DNA of 35,941 nucleotides from Succinivibrionaceae bacterium WG-1 (GTDB taxonomy: Bacteria; Pseudomonadota; Gammaproteobacteria; Enterobacterales; Succinivibrionaceae). The translations under genes were made by a program, and so were the position numbers. The stretch is from contig GL995221.1 of NCBI GenBank assembly GCA_000222855.1, positions 121,564 to 157,504 on the forward strand. Direction: 5' to 3'. A model generated the notes under the pieces. The model was given only the letters and a program-made list of their open reading frames with translations. It had not been told where the DNA came from and did not search any database. This document shows positions 17,477-26,244 of the stretch, piece after piece; within the stretch, counting starts at the first letter, position 1; each line of letters begins with the position of its first letter.

Positions 17477-17692
17477 ATGAAAAAATATAACATCGAAGTT
17501 GACTGTGCTAACTGTGCAAATTTAGTTGAAGGCAAAATTAATGAATTACCAGAAATCGCTTCATGCACCATTAGTTTTATGACTCAAAAAATGAATATCG
17601 AATTTGCTGAAAATGTAAATGAAAAAGATGCTTTAGATAAAATTTTAAAAGTAGCTAAGAAGGTTGAACCTGATTTTGAAATCTTAGACTAA
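17477..17692 (+). CDS. stand-alone heavy-metal-associated (HMA) domain protein
   Basis: Small cytosolic metal-binding domain of 71 residues. The CxxC motif is DCANCAN (Cys10 and Cys13), in the ferredoxin-like beta-alpha-beta fold of HMA domains. It is expected to deliver Zn, Cd or a related metal to the P1B ATPase encoded 31 nt downstream, which lacks its own N-terminal HMA domain. In ZntA or CadA these parts are fused. AGGAG lies 7 nt before the ATG. Same transcript as the ATPase, from the palindromic promoter. Confidence 0.85.
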   Translation: MKKYNIEVDCANCANLVEGKINELPEIASCTISFMTQKMNIEFAENVNEKDALDKILKVAKKVEPDFEILD

Positions 17693-17723
17693 CTCTAAAT
17701 AATACGTTATTAGGACTTTATAT

Positions 17724-19733
17724 ATGGCTTATATTATTTCCAATCTCTTACTAATTCTAGTAATCATCGCTGTATGCGTAAGTAAATATATATTTAATAA
17801 AGGCCAAAATAAATTAACTAAAAAGCAAATCAAAGGTTTAAATCAAATACTTATCACCACTTGTAGTGTTTTAGTATTGCAGTTTATTCCTGCTGAAACT
17901 TTTCAAAAATTAGACAACTATATTTTTGAAGATTTTGGTAAATATTTAAGATTTGCTTGTTACTTAGCAATTTATTGGTTTATCGGAAAAGATGTTTTAA
18001 AGAAATCACTAGTTGGTTTTAAAAATAAACAATTCTTAGATGAAAACTTTTTAATGGCTATAGCGACTATTGGAGCATTTGCACTAGCCGTTTATGAAAA
18101 CGGAGATTACTTAGAAGCAATTGCTGTAATGTTATTCTATATGATTGGGGAATGGTTTGAAAAATTTGCCGTTGGCAAATCTCGCAAAAATATCTCTGAG
18201 CTTATGGACATTCGTCCCGACTATGCGAATATTGAAGTAGATAACCAAATCAAACAAGTAGCTCCTGAAACTGTAAAAATTGGAGATATTATAATCATTA
18301 ACCCAGGAGAAAAGATTCCACTTGATGGTATTGTGGTTAATGGAACTTCTACTCTAAATACTAGTGCTATAACAGGCGAATCAGCACCTCTTAATGTTGA
18401 ACCTGACAGTGAAGTAATCAGTGGATGTATAAATCTTAATGGCGTATTAAAAGTTCGTACAACCAAAGTATTTGCAGAAACAACTGTTTCTAAGATTCTA
18501 GAACTTGTAGAAGAAGCAAGTGCTAACAAATCTGTGTCAGAAAAGTTTATTTCCAAATTTGCAAGATACTATACTCCTATAGTGGTAGGACTTGCTGCTT
18601 TTATGACTTTTGTGGTACCAATATTAAATTATATATTTACTAAAGATGCTAATTTTGCTTCTTGGTTATATCGTGCTCTCAACTTCCTTGTTATAAGCTG
18701 TCCATGCGCTATTGTAGTAAGTGTACCTTTAAGTTTCTTTGCAAGTATAGGTGGAGCTAGTAAGGAAGGTATCCTTATAAAAGGTTCTAACTATATAGAA
18801 GTATTATCAAAAGTTAAAACTATCGTTTTTGATAAAACAGGTACTTTAACCAAAGGAACTTTTGAAGTTCAAGGAATTCATCACAACTCTCATGAAAAGG
18901 AAGTATTATTAAAATATACAGCTCATGCTGAAAGCGCTTCAAGTCATCCAATCAGCAAGAGTATTCTTAACGCTTACAATAAACCAATAGACCGTTCAAT
19001 AGTTCATAAAATTGAAGAAATTAGCGGACATGGCATTGTCGCTCAAATAGAAGACAAAGAAGTAGCAGTTGGTAACGATAAACTAATGCAATCAATTGGA
19101 GTTACCCCACTTCCTTGTCACCATATTGGTACAATTGTACATATTGCAATTGATAAAAAATATGCAGGTCATATTTTAATAAACGACTCCATTAAAGAAA
19201 CTTCTGCTCAAGCTATATCTGATTTAAAAAATCAAGGTATCACAGAAACAATTATGTTATCTGGAGATAATCAAAAGATTGCAGATGATGTCGGTGGAAA
19301 ACTTGGAATCAATAAGATTTTTGGCAATCTACTCCCTACAGATAAAGTAGCTAAATTTGAGGAAATTATTGCAACAAATGGAGCAAATGGCAAAGTGGCT
19401 TTCGTTGGCGATGGTATCAATGATGCCCCTGTGCTAACAAGAGCCGACATTGGTATCGCTATGGGTGCAATGGGTTCAGATGCTGCGATTGAAGCTGCAG
19501 ATGTAGTTCTTATGGATGATAATCCTGAGAAACTTTCCCAAGCTATCAAAATTGCAAGAAAATGTCTTACTATTGTTTATCAAAATATTATTTTTGCATT
19601 AGTAGTAAAATTTGCATGTTTATTATTAAGTGTAATAGGTTTTGCAAATCTTTATATGGCGATATTTGCGGATGTAGGTGTTTTAATTCTCGTTGTTATC
19701 AATGCGATTCGTTGTATTTTTGTGAAAAAATAA
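17724..19733 (+). CDS. P1B-type ATPase, Zn/Cd/Pb exporter class
   Basis: Inner-membrane pump that exports soft divalent metals with ATP. Markers in order: TGES (217-220) in the actuator domain, CPC (326-328) in the transport helix, DKTGT (370-374) with the phosphorylated Asp370, SSHPIS in the nucleotide domain, and GDGINDAP in the hinge. The last helix region has FADVG, the Asp-Gly pattern of the ZntA class. At 669 residues it lacks the N-terminal HMA domain; that domain is the preceding gene. Cadmium versus zinc cannot be decided. The gene ends at a strong bidirectional terminator. Confidence 0.93.
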   Translation: MAYIISNLLLILVIIAVCVSKYIFNKGQNKLTKKQIKGLNQILITTCSVLVLQFIPAETFQKLDNYIFEDFGKYLRFACYLAIYWFIGKDVLKKSLVGFKNKQFLDENFLMAIATIGAFALAVYENGDYLEAIAVMLFYMIGEWFEKFAVGKSRKNISELMDIRPDYANIEVDNQIKQVAPETVKIGDIIIINPGEKIPLDGIVVNGTSTLNTSAITGESAPLNVEPDSEVISGCINLNGVLKVRTTKVFAETTVSKILELVEEASANKSVSEKFISKFARYYTPIVVGLAAFMTFVVPILNYIFTKDANFASWLYRALNFLVISCPCAIVVSVPLSFFASIGGASKEGILIKGSNYIEVLSKVKTIVFDKTGTLTKGTFEVQGIHHNSHEKEVLLKYTAHAESASSHPISKSILNAYNKPIDRSIVHKIEEISGHGIVAQIEDKEVAVGNDKLMQSIGVTPLPCHHIGTIVHIAIDKKYAGHILINDSIKETSAQAISDLKNQGITETIMLSGDNQKIADDVGGKLGINKIFGNLLPTDKVAKFEEIIATNGANGKVAFVGDGINDAPVLTRADIGIAMGAMGSDAAIEAADVVLMDDNPEKLSQAIKIARKCLTIVYQNIIFALVVKFACLLLSVIGFANLYMAIFADVGVLILVVINAIRCIFVKK

Positions 19734-19779
19734 AATTACCAATAATCATTAATTGCAAATAATTTAATAATAATTTTAT

Positions 19780-19820
19780 AAGCTCATCAAAATTGATTTT
19801 TGATGAGCTTTTGTTTTATT
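19780..19820. terminator. bidirectional terminator
   Basis: A 13-bp stem, AAGCTCATCAAAA (19780-19792) with TTTTGATGAGCTT (19798-19810), followed by TTGTTTTATT. It lies between the converging ATPase and nitroreductase genes and overlaps the end of the latter. It clearly serves the plus strand and plausibly both. Confidence 0.8.
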
Positions 19821-20610
19821 ACATCCACTCAACATTGGCTTTCTTTCTCGGAACAGAACGCTGATATTTTACGTTTGGATAACCTAAACATAAACCTGTT
19901 ACTATATTTTCATTCTTTTTTAATTTTAAAAATTTTCTTACATCTTTACATGAGCTTCCAATACGAGCAAACATTCCTGCGTACATTACTCCTAATCCTA
20001 AACTTTGTGCCATTTTTTCCATATTAGCAGCAGCTAAAGATGCATTTATAACATTATTAGAAATTAATAAAATAATTACAGGTGCATGATAAAAAAACAA
20101 ACCTTCTGTAGCTCTTAAACCATGTAATCCTTTAATTTTTATACCAAATTTTTCTAAAAAATTAGTTATTTTTAAAATTCTAGCTAATTTTTTTAATACC
20201 AAAGGTTCTACCTTAGAAGTAGGATCTTTCATAACAATATAACGAACATTTTGTAAATTTATCCCAGTGGGAGTATATCTTCCTACTTCAATAATTTGCT
20301 CAATTTTAGCTTTTTCAACAGGAATATCTTTATAAGAACGCACTGTTCTTCTATAAAGCATGCTCTTAAAAAAAGCATTTGGTTCAATGTCTCCTAAAGT
20401 ATCAATTTCTTTAACTTCTGACATATCATATCCTTTCATAAGAACTGCATTTTGTGGACAAATTGCCAAACAATGCCCACATTCTAAGCAGTCACCATCT
20501 CGCATACATGCTTTTTTATTTTCTATTGCAATGATGCTAAGAGGACAATCTTTAGCACATAAACCGCAACCAATGCATTTATCAGAGTCAAAACTAATAA
20601 CAGAAGACAT
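19819..20610 (-). CDS. nitroreductase with N-terminal 2[4Fe-4S] ferredoxin domain
   Basis: Likely FMN oxidoreductase that receives electrons through its own iron-sulfur domain. Residues 12-22 (CIGCGLCAKDC) and 41-51 (CLECGHCLAIC) supply two full Cys sets for [4Fe-4S] clusters. From residue ~80 the nitroreductase fold begins (YRRTVRSYKDIPVEKAKIEQ), with GRYTPTGINLQNVRYIVM as the FMN-binding start. Such fusions are common in strict and facultative anaerobes; the substrate is not known. GAGAG precedes the ATG. Apparently a single-gene unit. Confidence 0.87.
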   Translation of the reverse strand: MSSVISFDSDKCIGCGLCAKDCPLSIIAIENKKACMRDGDCLECGHCLAICPQNAVLMKGYDMSEVKEIDTLGDIEPNAFFKSMLYRRTVRSYKDIPVEKAKIEQIIEVGRYTPTGINLQNVRYIVMKDPTSKVEPLVLKKLARILKITNFLEKFGIKIKGLHGLRATEGLFFYHAPVIILLISNNVINASLAAANMEKMAQSLGLGVMYAGMFARIGSSCKDVRKFLKLKKNENIVTGLCLGYPNVKYQRSVPRKKANVEWM

Positions 20611-20909
20611 AATAAAACTCTCAAGTAATCAAAAATTTACGTAAAGAGAACACAACTTTAAAAGTTTATCATTCAGAATTAAAACAAATATTGTTTTATA
20701 TTCATTTACCTATAATTTTTAATATCAAATTTTCTTTTAAGTCTATATTATTGATATTTTAAAGTTAAGTTTATTGATATCAAAACGCTACATATAATAT
20801 TATTGGTGAGAGTTTTATTTTCACTTTGATGTTTATTTGGACATTAACTTTTTGTATCATGCATCTAATATAGACATAATCATGCCAACTCGTATACAAG
20901 GATATTTTT
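20611..20909. other. intergenic region with inverted repeat
   Basis: About 300 AT-rich bases between divergent genes. A perfect inverted repeat, TAAAACAA (20680-20687) and TTGTTTTA (20691-20698), lies about 80 nt before the nitroreductase start and could be a regulator site. No gene or RNA is seen. Confidence 0.35.
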
Positions 20910-21746
20910 ATGGATAAAACTTTACCACTAGATAAAATATGGAATCCTTGGCACGGATGTCGTAAATACAGTGAAGGTTGTCAAAACTGTTATATGTTTT
21001 ATCTTGATAAGCAACGAGATAAAAAAGGTGATGATATCTATAAAACCAAAACCAACTTTAAACTTCCGCTAATGAAGAACCGAGAAGGATTTTATAAAAT
21101 ACCTAGTGGCTCTAGCTTACGAGTATGTATGACAAGTGACTTCTTTTTAGAAGAAGCTGATGCTTGGCGTGATGAAGTTTGGGATATTATTAGAAAGCGT
21201 TCTGATGTTCATTTTTGGTTATTAACCAAAAGAGCCAATCGTATCGCAAATAACCTACCATCTGATTGGAATGAAGGATGGGATAATGTTTCTTTAAATG
21301 TATCAGCAGAAAATCAAAAGAGAGCTGATGAACGAATCCCTATTCTCTTAGACATACCTGCCAAGCACAAAGGAATCATGGTAGCTCCTTTTATAGGACC
21401 AGTAAACATCTCAGAATATCTTGCAACAGGTAAAATAGAGAAAGTGCTTGCAGATGGCGAAAACTACGAAGGCGCAAGACCTCTATATTATGAATGGGTC
21501 AAATCCTTATGTGAACAATGCCAACATTATAATATCCCATTTTTATTTTATGGCACAGGAAATGTCTTTATAAAAGATAAGAAAGTCTACCATATTTGTA
21601 AAGCTTATCAACGCGTTCAAGCTCTTCGTTCTGGGCTACAAAATCCCCCAATAAACAAAGAGTATCCCATCCAAAAACGATGCGCAACTTGTTATAGAAA
21701 AAATACCTGTAATGGATGCAATTGGTGTGGTAAATGTTACCAATAA
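20910..21746 (+). CDS. DUF5131 (phage Gp37/Gp68-like) family protein
   Basis: Family found in phages and bacteria. The N-terminus has WNPWHGCRKYSEGCQNCYMF with Cys17, Cys24 and Cys27, which resembles a radical-SAM-like cluster motif (C-x6-C-x2-C). Later conserved blocks are VCMTSDFFLEEADAWRDEVW, FWLLTKRANRI and WDNVSLNVSAENQKRADERI. The C-terminus adds a second Cys-rich patch, CATCYRKNTCNGCNWCGKC, probably another metal site. No biochemical role can be assigned from sequence. AAGGA lies upstream of the ATG. It is alone here, with no phage genes nearby. Confidence 0.82.
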   Translation: MDKTLPLDKIWNPWHGCRKYSEGCQNCYMFYLDKQRDKKGDDIYKTKTNFKLPLMKNREGFYKIPSGSSLRVCMTSDFFLEEADAWRDEVWDIIRKRSDVHFWLLTKRANRIANNLPSDWNEGWDNVSLNVSAENQKRADERIPILLDIPAKHKGIMVAPFIGPVNISEYLATGKIEKVLADGENYEGARPLYYEWVKSLCEQCQHYNIPFLFYGTGNVFIKDKKVYHICKAYQRVQALRSGLQNPPINKEYPIQKRCATCYRKNTCNGCNWCGKCYQ

Positions 21747-21988
21747 GTTCAGAATAACTAATTTTACACATGTATTTATCTTTAAAAGATATAATAATAT
21801 TCATAATGTCAAACTTAGAATATGTATAATAAATTCCATTATTTAATGGTTAATAAAAATCTTATAAAATAAGGTTTTATTTACAATATTTACATAAAAT
21901 CTGTCAAATAAAAATAGCCCTAAAAAGGTAGCTTTAATTAAAAATCAAAAACTTATTAAGTAATTTTTATAATCAATATTTAAAAATA

Positions 21989-23383
21989 TTATTGCCATAA
22001 TTCTTCAAGAGTTATTACAGATACATGTTCTTCTATACCATCTAATAATACAGGTGATTTAGAAATAAACACATATTTGTAACACTTCATACCAGTAGCC
22101 TTTACTTGTAAAATTTCATCTCTAACTACAACTGCTGCAATCTTTTCTTTACGAAACTTTACTTCATAAAAAACATAGCCATTTTCATCCAAAGTAACTA
22201 TATCAAATTCACCATTTTTATGTTCAGAAGGAAGATCATAATAATATTTACCTATTTTTTCTAAAATTGGTGTAAATTCACCATTCATATTCTTTCTAAT
22301 CAGATATTGTTTACATATATCCTCAAAATAATGGGGTACAAAAATAGTTTCAAAATCTTCTTTAATATACTTATCAAAAAAAGATTTTGAATTCATAATT
22401 TTTCTTTGAGAATCATATCTAAAAATATAACGATAGTAGAATGCTGATAACGGATCGCTTATGTGATAACTAGCTTTTCTTTTATTATTTTCATCATTAA
22501 TTGGTGTTCTTTTTTCGACAACATCCATTTTTATAAGTTTTTCAAGAACATCTACTAAAGTTGGACTACTTGATACATGGGATTGTTCTAAGATATCTTT
22601 GTATTTGGAATAGCCTTTAGCTAAGGCCCCAAACACTTCATTTGCATTCGTTATTTTAGATATTTCCGCATTTAAATACATCGAAACTTCATTTTCTAAG
22701 CGAGCTTCTGAAGAAACTAACAATTCTAAGATATTTTCTTCGACTGAAATGGAATCATCTATTAAACGATTGTAATACGGAATACCTCCAAATACTGAAT
22801 AAAGTTTAATTTTGTCTTCATATGAAAAACTAGGATAGAATTGTGAAGCTTCAAAATAATCCATAGGTTTTAAGTTAATTGAAAAATCTACTCGACCATA
22901 CAAAGGATTGGAGTGTTCAAGTAAATTTTTCATTATCTCAACAAAAGAACCCAAAATAATAAAAGTAATTTTGGCTGATTCTCGATATTTATCAATCAAT
23001 GATTGAATAATACTATCGATACCTTTGATGTTTTCACGTAAATAAGAATATTCATCTAAAACCAAAATCATATTCTCTTTACAAGCTTTGTGAAAAATGA
23101 ATTCTAATACTTCTTCAATTGTTTTATATCCAAGTTTAGGAAGATTAAATTTTTCAGCAATAATATTACAAATTCCTTGAACATTGCTTGCTTCAGAAAC
23201 TTGCTTACATTCATAATAAATACTTGGGATGTTTGCAGTCTTAATTAAATGTTTAACAAGTTCGCTTTTTCCAACACGTCTTCGACCATATATTAAAACA
23301 GTCTGTACACATTCATGCTTTGTGGTATAGCTAACTGCCTTATTTAACTTTTTTAATTGTGCATTTCTTCCAATAAATTTCAT
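21989..23383 (-). CDS. AAA ATPase (PF01637-like) with C-terminal DUF234 nuclease-like domain
   Basis: ATPase of the group common in archaea and anaerobic bacteria. Walker A is GRRRVGKS (33-40), Walker B LVLDEY (107-112), and ILGSF (~155) fits sensor 1. A winged-helix section follows (residues ~245-310, SSSPTLVDVLEKLIKMDVVE). The C-terminal segment has the PD-(D/E)xK-like pattern D394 ... E407-V-K409 (GEFDIV, FYEVKF). Members are thought to be mobile or toxin-like accessory genes, but no function is proven. It is a single gene with a hairpin around its start. Its downstream side lacks an obvious terminator. Confidence 0.85.
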   Translation of the reverse strand: MKFIGRNAQLKKLNKAVSYTTKHECVQTVLIYGRRRVGKSELVKHLIKTANIPSIYYECKQVSEASNVQGICNIIAEKFNLPKLGYKTIEEVLEFIFHKACKENMILVLDEYSYLRENIKGIDSIIQSLIDKYRESAKITFIILGSFVEIMKNLLEHSNPLYGRVDFSINLKPMDYFEASQFYPSFSYEDKIKLYSVFGGIPYYNRLIDDSISVEENILELLVSSEARLENEVSMYLNAEISKITNANEVFGALAKGYSKYKDILEQSHVSSSPTLVDVLEKLIKMDVVEKRTPINDENNKRKASYHISDPLSAFYYRYIFRYDSQRKIMNSKSFFDKYIKEDFETIFVPHYFEDICKQYLIRKNMNGEFTPILEKIGKYYYDLPSEHKNGEFDIVTLDENGYVFYEVKFRKEKIAAVVVRDEILQVKATGMKCYKYVFISKSPVLLDGIEEHVSVITLEELWQ

Positions 23384-23421
23384 TTATTCGGTTCACTCCG
23401 ACTCGATTAATTCCGAATAAA
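23383..23421 (-). repeat. inverted repeat at the start of the DUF234 ATPase gene
   Basis: TTTATTCGG (23383-23391) and CCGAATAAA (23413-23421) form a 9-bp stem with a 21-nt loop. The left arm touches the ATG and the probable Shine-Dalgarno (GGAG) falls in the loop. It may be an operator or a translation control hairpin. Confidence 0.5.
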
Positions 23422-23708
23422 TTATAACATGCCTAAATTATTACATTCGCGTAATTTCTATAAATTATTAAAAGAGTATCACGAATTTATAATTTAAATT
23501 TTTCCAATCTTAATTAATAAATAAATGCTTTTATAAATAAAAAAAATTAAAGTAATTACTACATTATATTTTTTAACAAACACTTATGATATAAGGAATT
23601 ATCCTAAGTTTTACTATAAAAACTGTCAAATATAAATTTATAAATACCCAACAATCATTTCTAATGTTATTGAAAACAATTTATAGTTTTAAAGATTTTT
23701 ACAAAAAA
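23422..23708. other. intergenic, no gene seen
   Basis: AT-rich spacer between the ATPase promoter side and the terminator of the redox operon. Nothing else recognised. Confidence 0.5.
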
Positions 23709-23737
23709 AATAGCCTTTATTATTTATAAAGGCTATT
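23709..23737 (-). terminator. terminator of the LysR-linked redox operon
   Basis: A perfect 11-bp stem, AATAGCCTTTA (23709-23719) with TAAAGGCTATT (23727-23737). On the minus strand it runs into eight or more T. It lies 49 nt after the flavin reductase stop. Confidence 0.88.
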
Positions 23738-23785
23738 AGTATATCTTTAAAAGTTCTAAATAATTGAATTTACATTTAAAACTTT

Positions 23786-24340
23786 TTACTTTAATTCTTT
23801 TCCATCTTTAAAAGCATTTCCTACTTTCTCACCTAAAATATAGTAACCATGATGAGCCGGATCATATGAGATTGGATGTAATTTTTGAAGACTAATTTCA
23901 CCTTTTTCGTCTAGAATTCTATCTTCTGCAACTACGTTAACAATTTCACCTAAATATTTACTTCCACCTATTACCTCTAGCAACTTACACTCTAAAGTAA
24001 GTGGTAATTCATTAATTATTGGCGCATTTACAAATTCACTTTTTCTTGTGGTAAATCCTGCTTTTGCCATTTTATTTGGTTCTTTGGCTCCAGAAACAAT
24101 CCCAACATAATCACAAGCAATAACGTGTTCAGCATCTGCAATTGCCACCGTAAAATATGGATTTACTGCTAAATTATCTGTTGTTTTATGATGTGATAAA
24201 TCAATAATTATTTCTTTAGGACCAACAATGCCACCCCAGGCTGCGTTCATAGCATTTGCTTTGCCTTCTGCATCATATGTTCCTATAATCATTACAGGTT
24301 GTGGAAATAACAAAGGTTTGGCACCAAAATTTTTACTCAT
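23786..24340 (-). CDS. flavin reductase-like FMN-binding protein
   Basis: Split-barrel flavoprotein of the flavin_reduct family (184 residues). The N-terminal strand pattern KPLLFPQPVMIIGTYDAEGK followed by ANAMNAAWGGIV is the FMN-binding start in this family. Later blocks include GIVSGAKEPNKMAKAGFTT and PLTLECKLLE. Such proteins exchange electrons between NAD(P)H and flavin, or serve as flavin-bound oxidoreductases. It is the last gene of the minus-strand redox operon, 45 nt after the aldo/keto reductase gene. Confidence 0.85.
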   Translation of the reverse strand: MSKNFGAKPLLFPQPVMIIGTYDAEGKANAMNAAWGGIVGPKEIIIDLSHHKTTDNLAVNPYFTVAIADAEHVIACDYVGIVSGAKEPNKMAKAGFTTRKSEFVNAPIINELPLTLECKLLEVIGGSKYLGEIVNVVAEDRILDEKGEISLQKLHPISYDPAHHGYYILGEKVGNAFKDGKELK

Positions 24341-24385
24341 TATAAATACCTCATATTCTTTTGTTACAAGCTTTGATTACAATAA

Positions 24386-25246
24386 TTATGATAGTTTTTT
24401 ACGTTCTTCTACCATTTTTACAAACCATTCCACCATTGCAGGATCAGAATGAGAGAAGAAAGAACTAGTGTTTGTATCTAAGGTTGCTATTTTATTCATA
24501 TCTTCATCAGAAAGAGCAAAATCAAATACATTTAAATTTTCAATCATTCTTTCTTTATGAGTTGATTTAGGTATTACTACAACACCTCTTTGAATATGCC
24601 AACGTAGCATTACTTGAGCAGTTGTTTTTCCGTATTTAGCTCCAATTTCTAAAAGTAAAGGATTATTAAAAAGTCCACCACGTCCTTCACCAAATGGTGC
24701 CCAAGCTTCTATCTGAACATGGTATTTATCCATATATTGTTTTGCTAGTATCTGTTGATTTAAAGGATGAGTTTCTACTTGGTTTACCATTGGACGAATA
24801 CGAGCAAAACTTGCAATATCCACCATACGATCGGGATAAAAATTAGAAATTCCTATGGCTTTAATTTTACCTTCTTCGTACAAATCTTCTAAAGCTCTCC
24901 AAGAACCGTAATAATCAGAAAACGGTTGATGTAATAAACATAAATCTAGGTAATCTGTTTGGAGTTTTCGTAATGATTCAAGTACAGATGCTTTGGTTTT
25001 TTCATAGCCATAATGTTCAATCCACACTTTGGTTGTTAAAAATATCTCCTCTCTTGGAATTCCAGATTTTTTTATAGCAGAGCCTACTTCAGCTTCATTA
25101 AAATAACTTTGAGCTGTATCAATAGCTCTATATCCAACACTTAAAGCATCTAGAACACAACGTTCACATTCTTCTTTGGTTACTTGATAAACACCATAAC
25201 CTAATATTGGCATTTGTATTCCATTTGATAATGTTACGAATTTCAT
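24386..25246 (-). CDS. aldo/keto reductase (AKR5-like, 2,5-diketo-D-gluconate reductase group)
   Basis: Cytosolic NADPH-dependent carbonyl reductase. The catalytic tetrad is complete: D43 and Y48 (DTAQSY), K73 (TTKVW), H106 (LLHQP). The signatures GISNFYPDRM and VVVIPKSTHKERMIENLNVF, which cover the cofactor-binding end, are present. Length 286 is typical. The start has AAGGAA about 7 nt upstream. The substrate is unknown. It belongs to the operon with two other aldo/keto reductases, a flavodoxin and a flavin reductase. Confidence 0.92.
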   Translation of the reverse strand: MKFVTLSNGIQMPILGYGVYQVTKEECERCVLDALSVGYRAIDTAQSYFNEAEVGSAIKKSGIPREEIFLTTKVWIEHYGYEKTKASVLESLRKLQTDYLDLCLLHQPFSDYYGSWRALEDLYEEGKIKAIGISNFYPDRMVDIASFARIRPMVNQVETHPLNQQILAKQYMDKYHVQIEAWAPFGEGRGGLFNNPLLLEIGAKYGKTTAQVMLRWHIQRGVVVIPKSTHKERMIENLNVFDFALSDEDMNKIATLDTNTSSFFSHSDPAMVEWFVKMVEERKKLS

Positions 25247-25428
25247 TGTTTATTCCTTATATAGCCTATGTTATTCAACTTTTTTACTTCATAATATTTT
25301 TATTTCAAAAGACCATAGTGAAATAAAATACATTTCTTTCTGTTTTATTAAAACGGAGTAAATAATATTGTAAAAAATCATCTACTCCTTAAATTTTAAC
25401 CAAGAAGAAAGACATGTTTTATTTATAA

Positions 25429-26122
25429 TTATCTTCTTACTTCTGAAGCAGCCCAATCTTTTGCATTTTCAACAGATTCACTTGAGTAAAATCTTTTTCC
25501 TTTTAACCATTTACCTGATTTGGCATAATCTCTTAATATTTTGCCACTATCTCCCATATCTGAAGAAATAGCTGTAGCAAAAGGAATTACTGTTTTACCA
25601 GAAAAGTTGTTATTTTTTACAAAATTATCTATAGGCCAAGCGGCAATTCCCCACCAAATAGGATATCCAATAAAAACTGTTTTATATGAATTCCAATTTT
25701 CCACAGTTGTAGTTGTAAGTGGGATATTTCTTAAGCTTTCATTATCATGTTCTCTACTTACTCGGCTATCATGATCTCTCCAATCAAGATCTTCATTGCT
25801 ATAAATCTGAGTAGGAATCACTTCAAAAATATCAGCATTTAATCTTTCTGCTATTGCTTTGGCAAATTTAGAGGTGTGTCCTTGAGCTGAGTAATAAACG
25901 ACTAATATTTTATTTTCACTAGTATTTGCAACGTTATTTGCTTCTTGAGATTTATTATCTTGTGAATTACTCTGTAGTGAATTATTAGGAGAACTATTTT
26001 GAGAATTATTGTCTTTTATAGAATTTGTTTCATTAGCAGAAGTTTCAGGTGCTCCACAACCAACTAAAGAACCAAGAAATAAAACATCCCTAAAATTGTC
26101 ATAATTTTGTTATTTTTTCATA
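25429..26122 (-). pseudogene. flavodoxin-like lipoprotein, N-terminus broken by frameshifts
   Basis: The frame encodes LVGCGAPET (lipobox with modified Cys), a ~35-residue Asn/Ser/Gln linker, then a flavodoxin fold: ILVVYYSAQGHTSKFAKAIA as the FMN phosphate loop, and YPIWWGIAAWPIDNFV. No ATG, GTG or TTG lies between the stop upstream and GTG 25821, which is in mid-domain. One frame away ATG 26122-26120 reads M-K-K then stops; a second frame reads KIMTILGMF up to a TTTT run. Joining them with two small indels gives a normal lipoprotein signal. The rest of the frame is intact, so the loss is recent or an assembly error. Confidence 0.75.
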
Positions 26123-26244
26123 ATAATCAGCCTCTGATTTTGAACCATTAAACAATATGTTTAAGTAAAACATTTCTATAGTTTTAGCTCGTTAGTCTCT
26201 ATATATTAAAAGAAAATATTTCTAAAAAATTTATAACCTTCTCA

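Noticed and set aside
19562..19762. Short plus-strand frame over the end of the P1B ATPase gene
   Set aside because: Out-of-frame reading of the last membrane helices and beyond; no start signal.
20910..23383. Prophage or genomic island around the DUF5131 and DUF234 genes
   Set aside because: No integrase, structural phage gene, insertion sequence or flanking repeat is visible.
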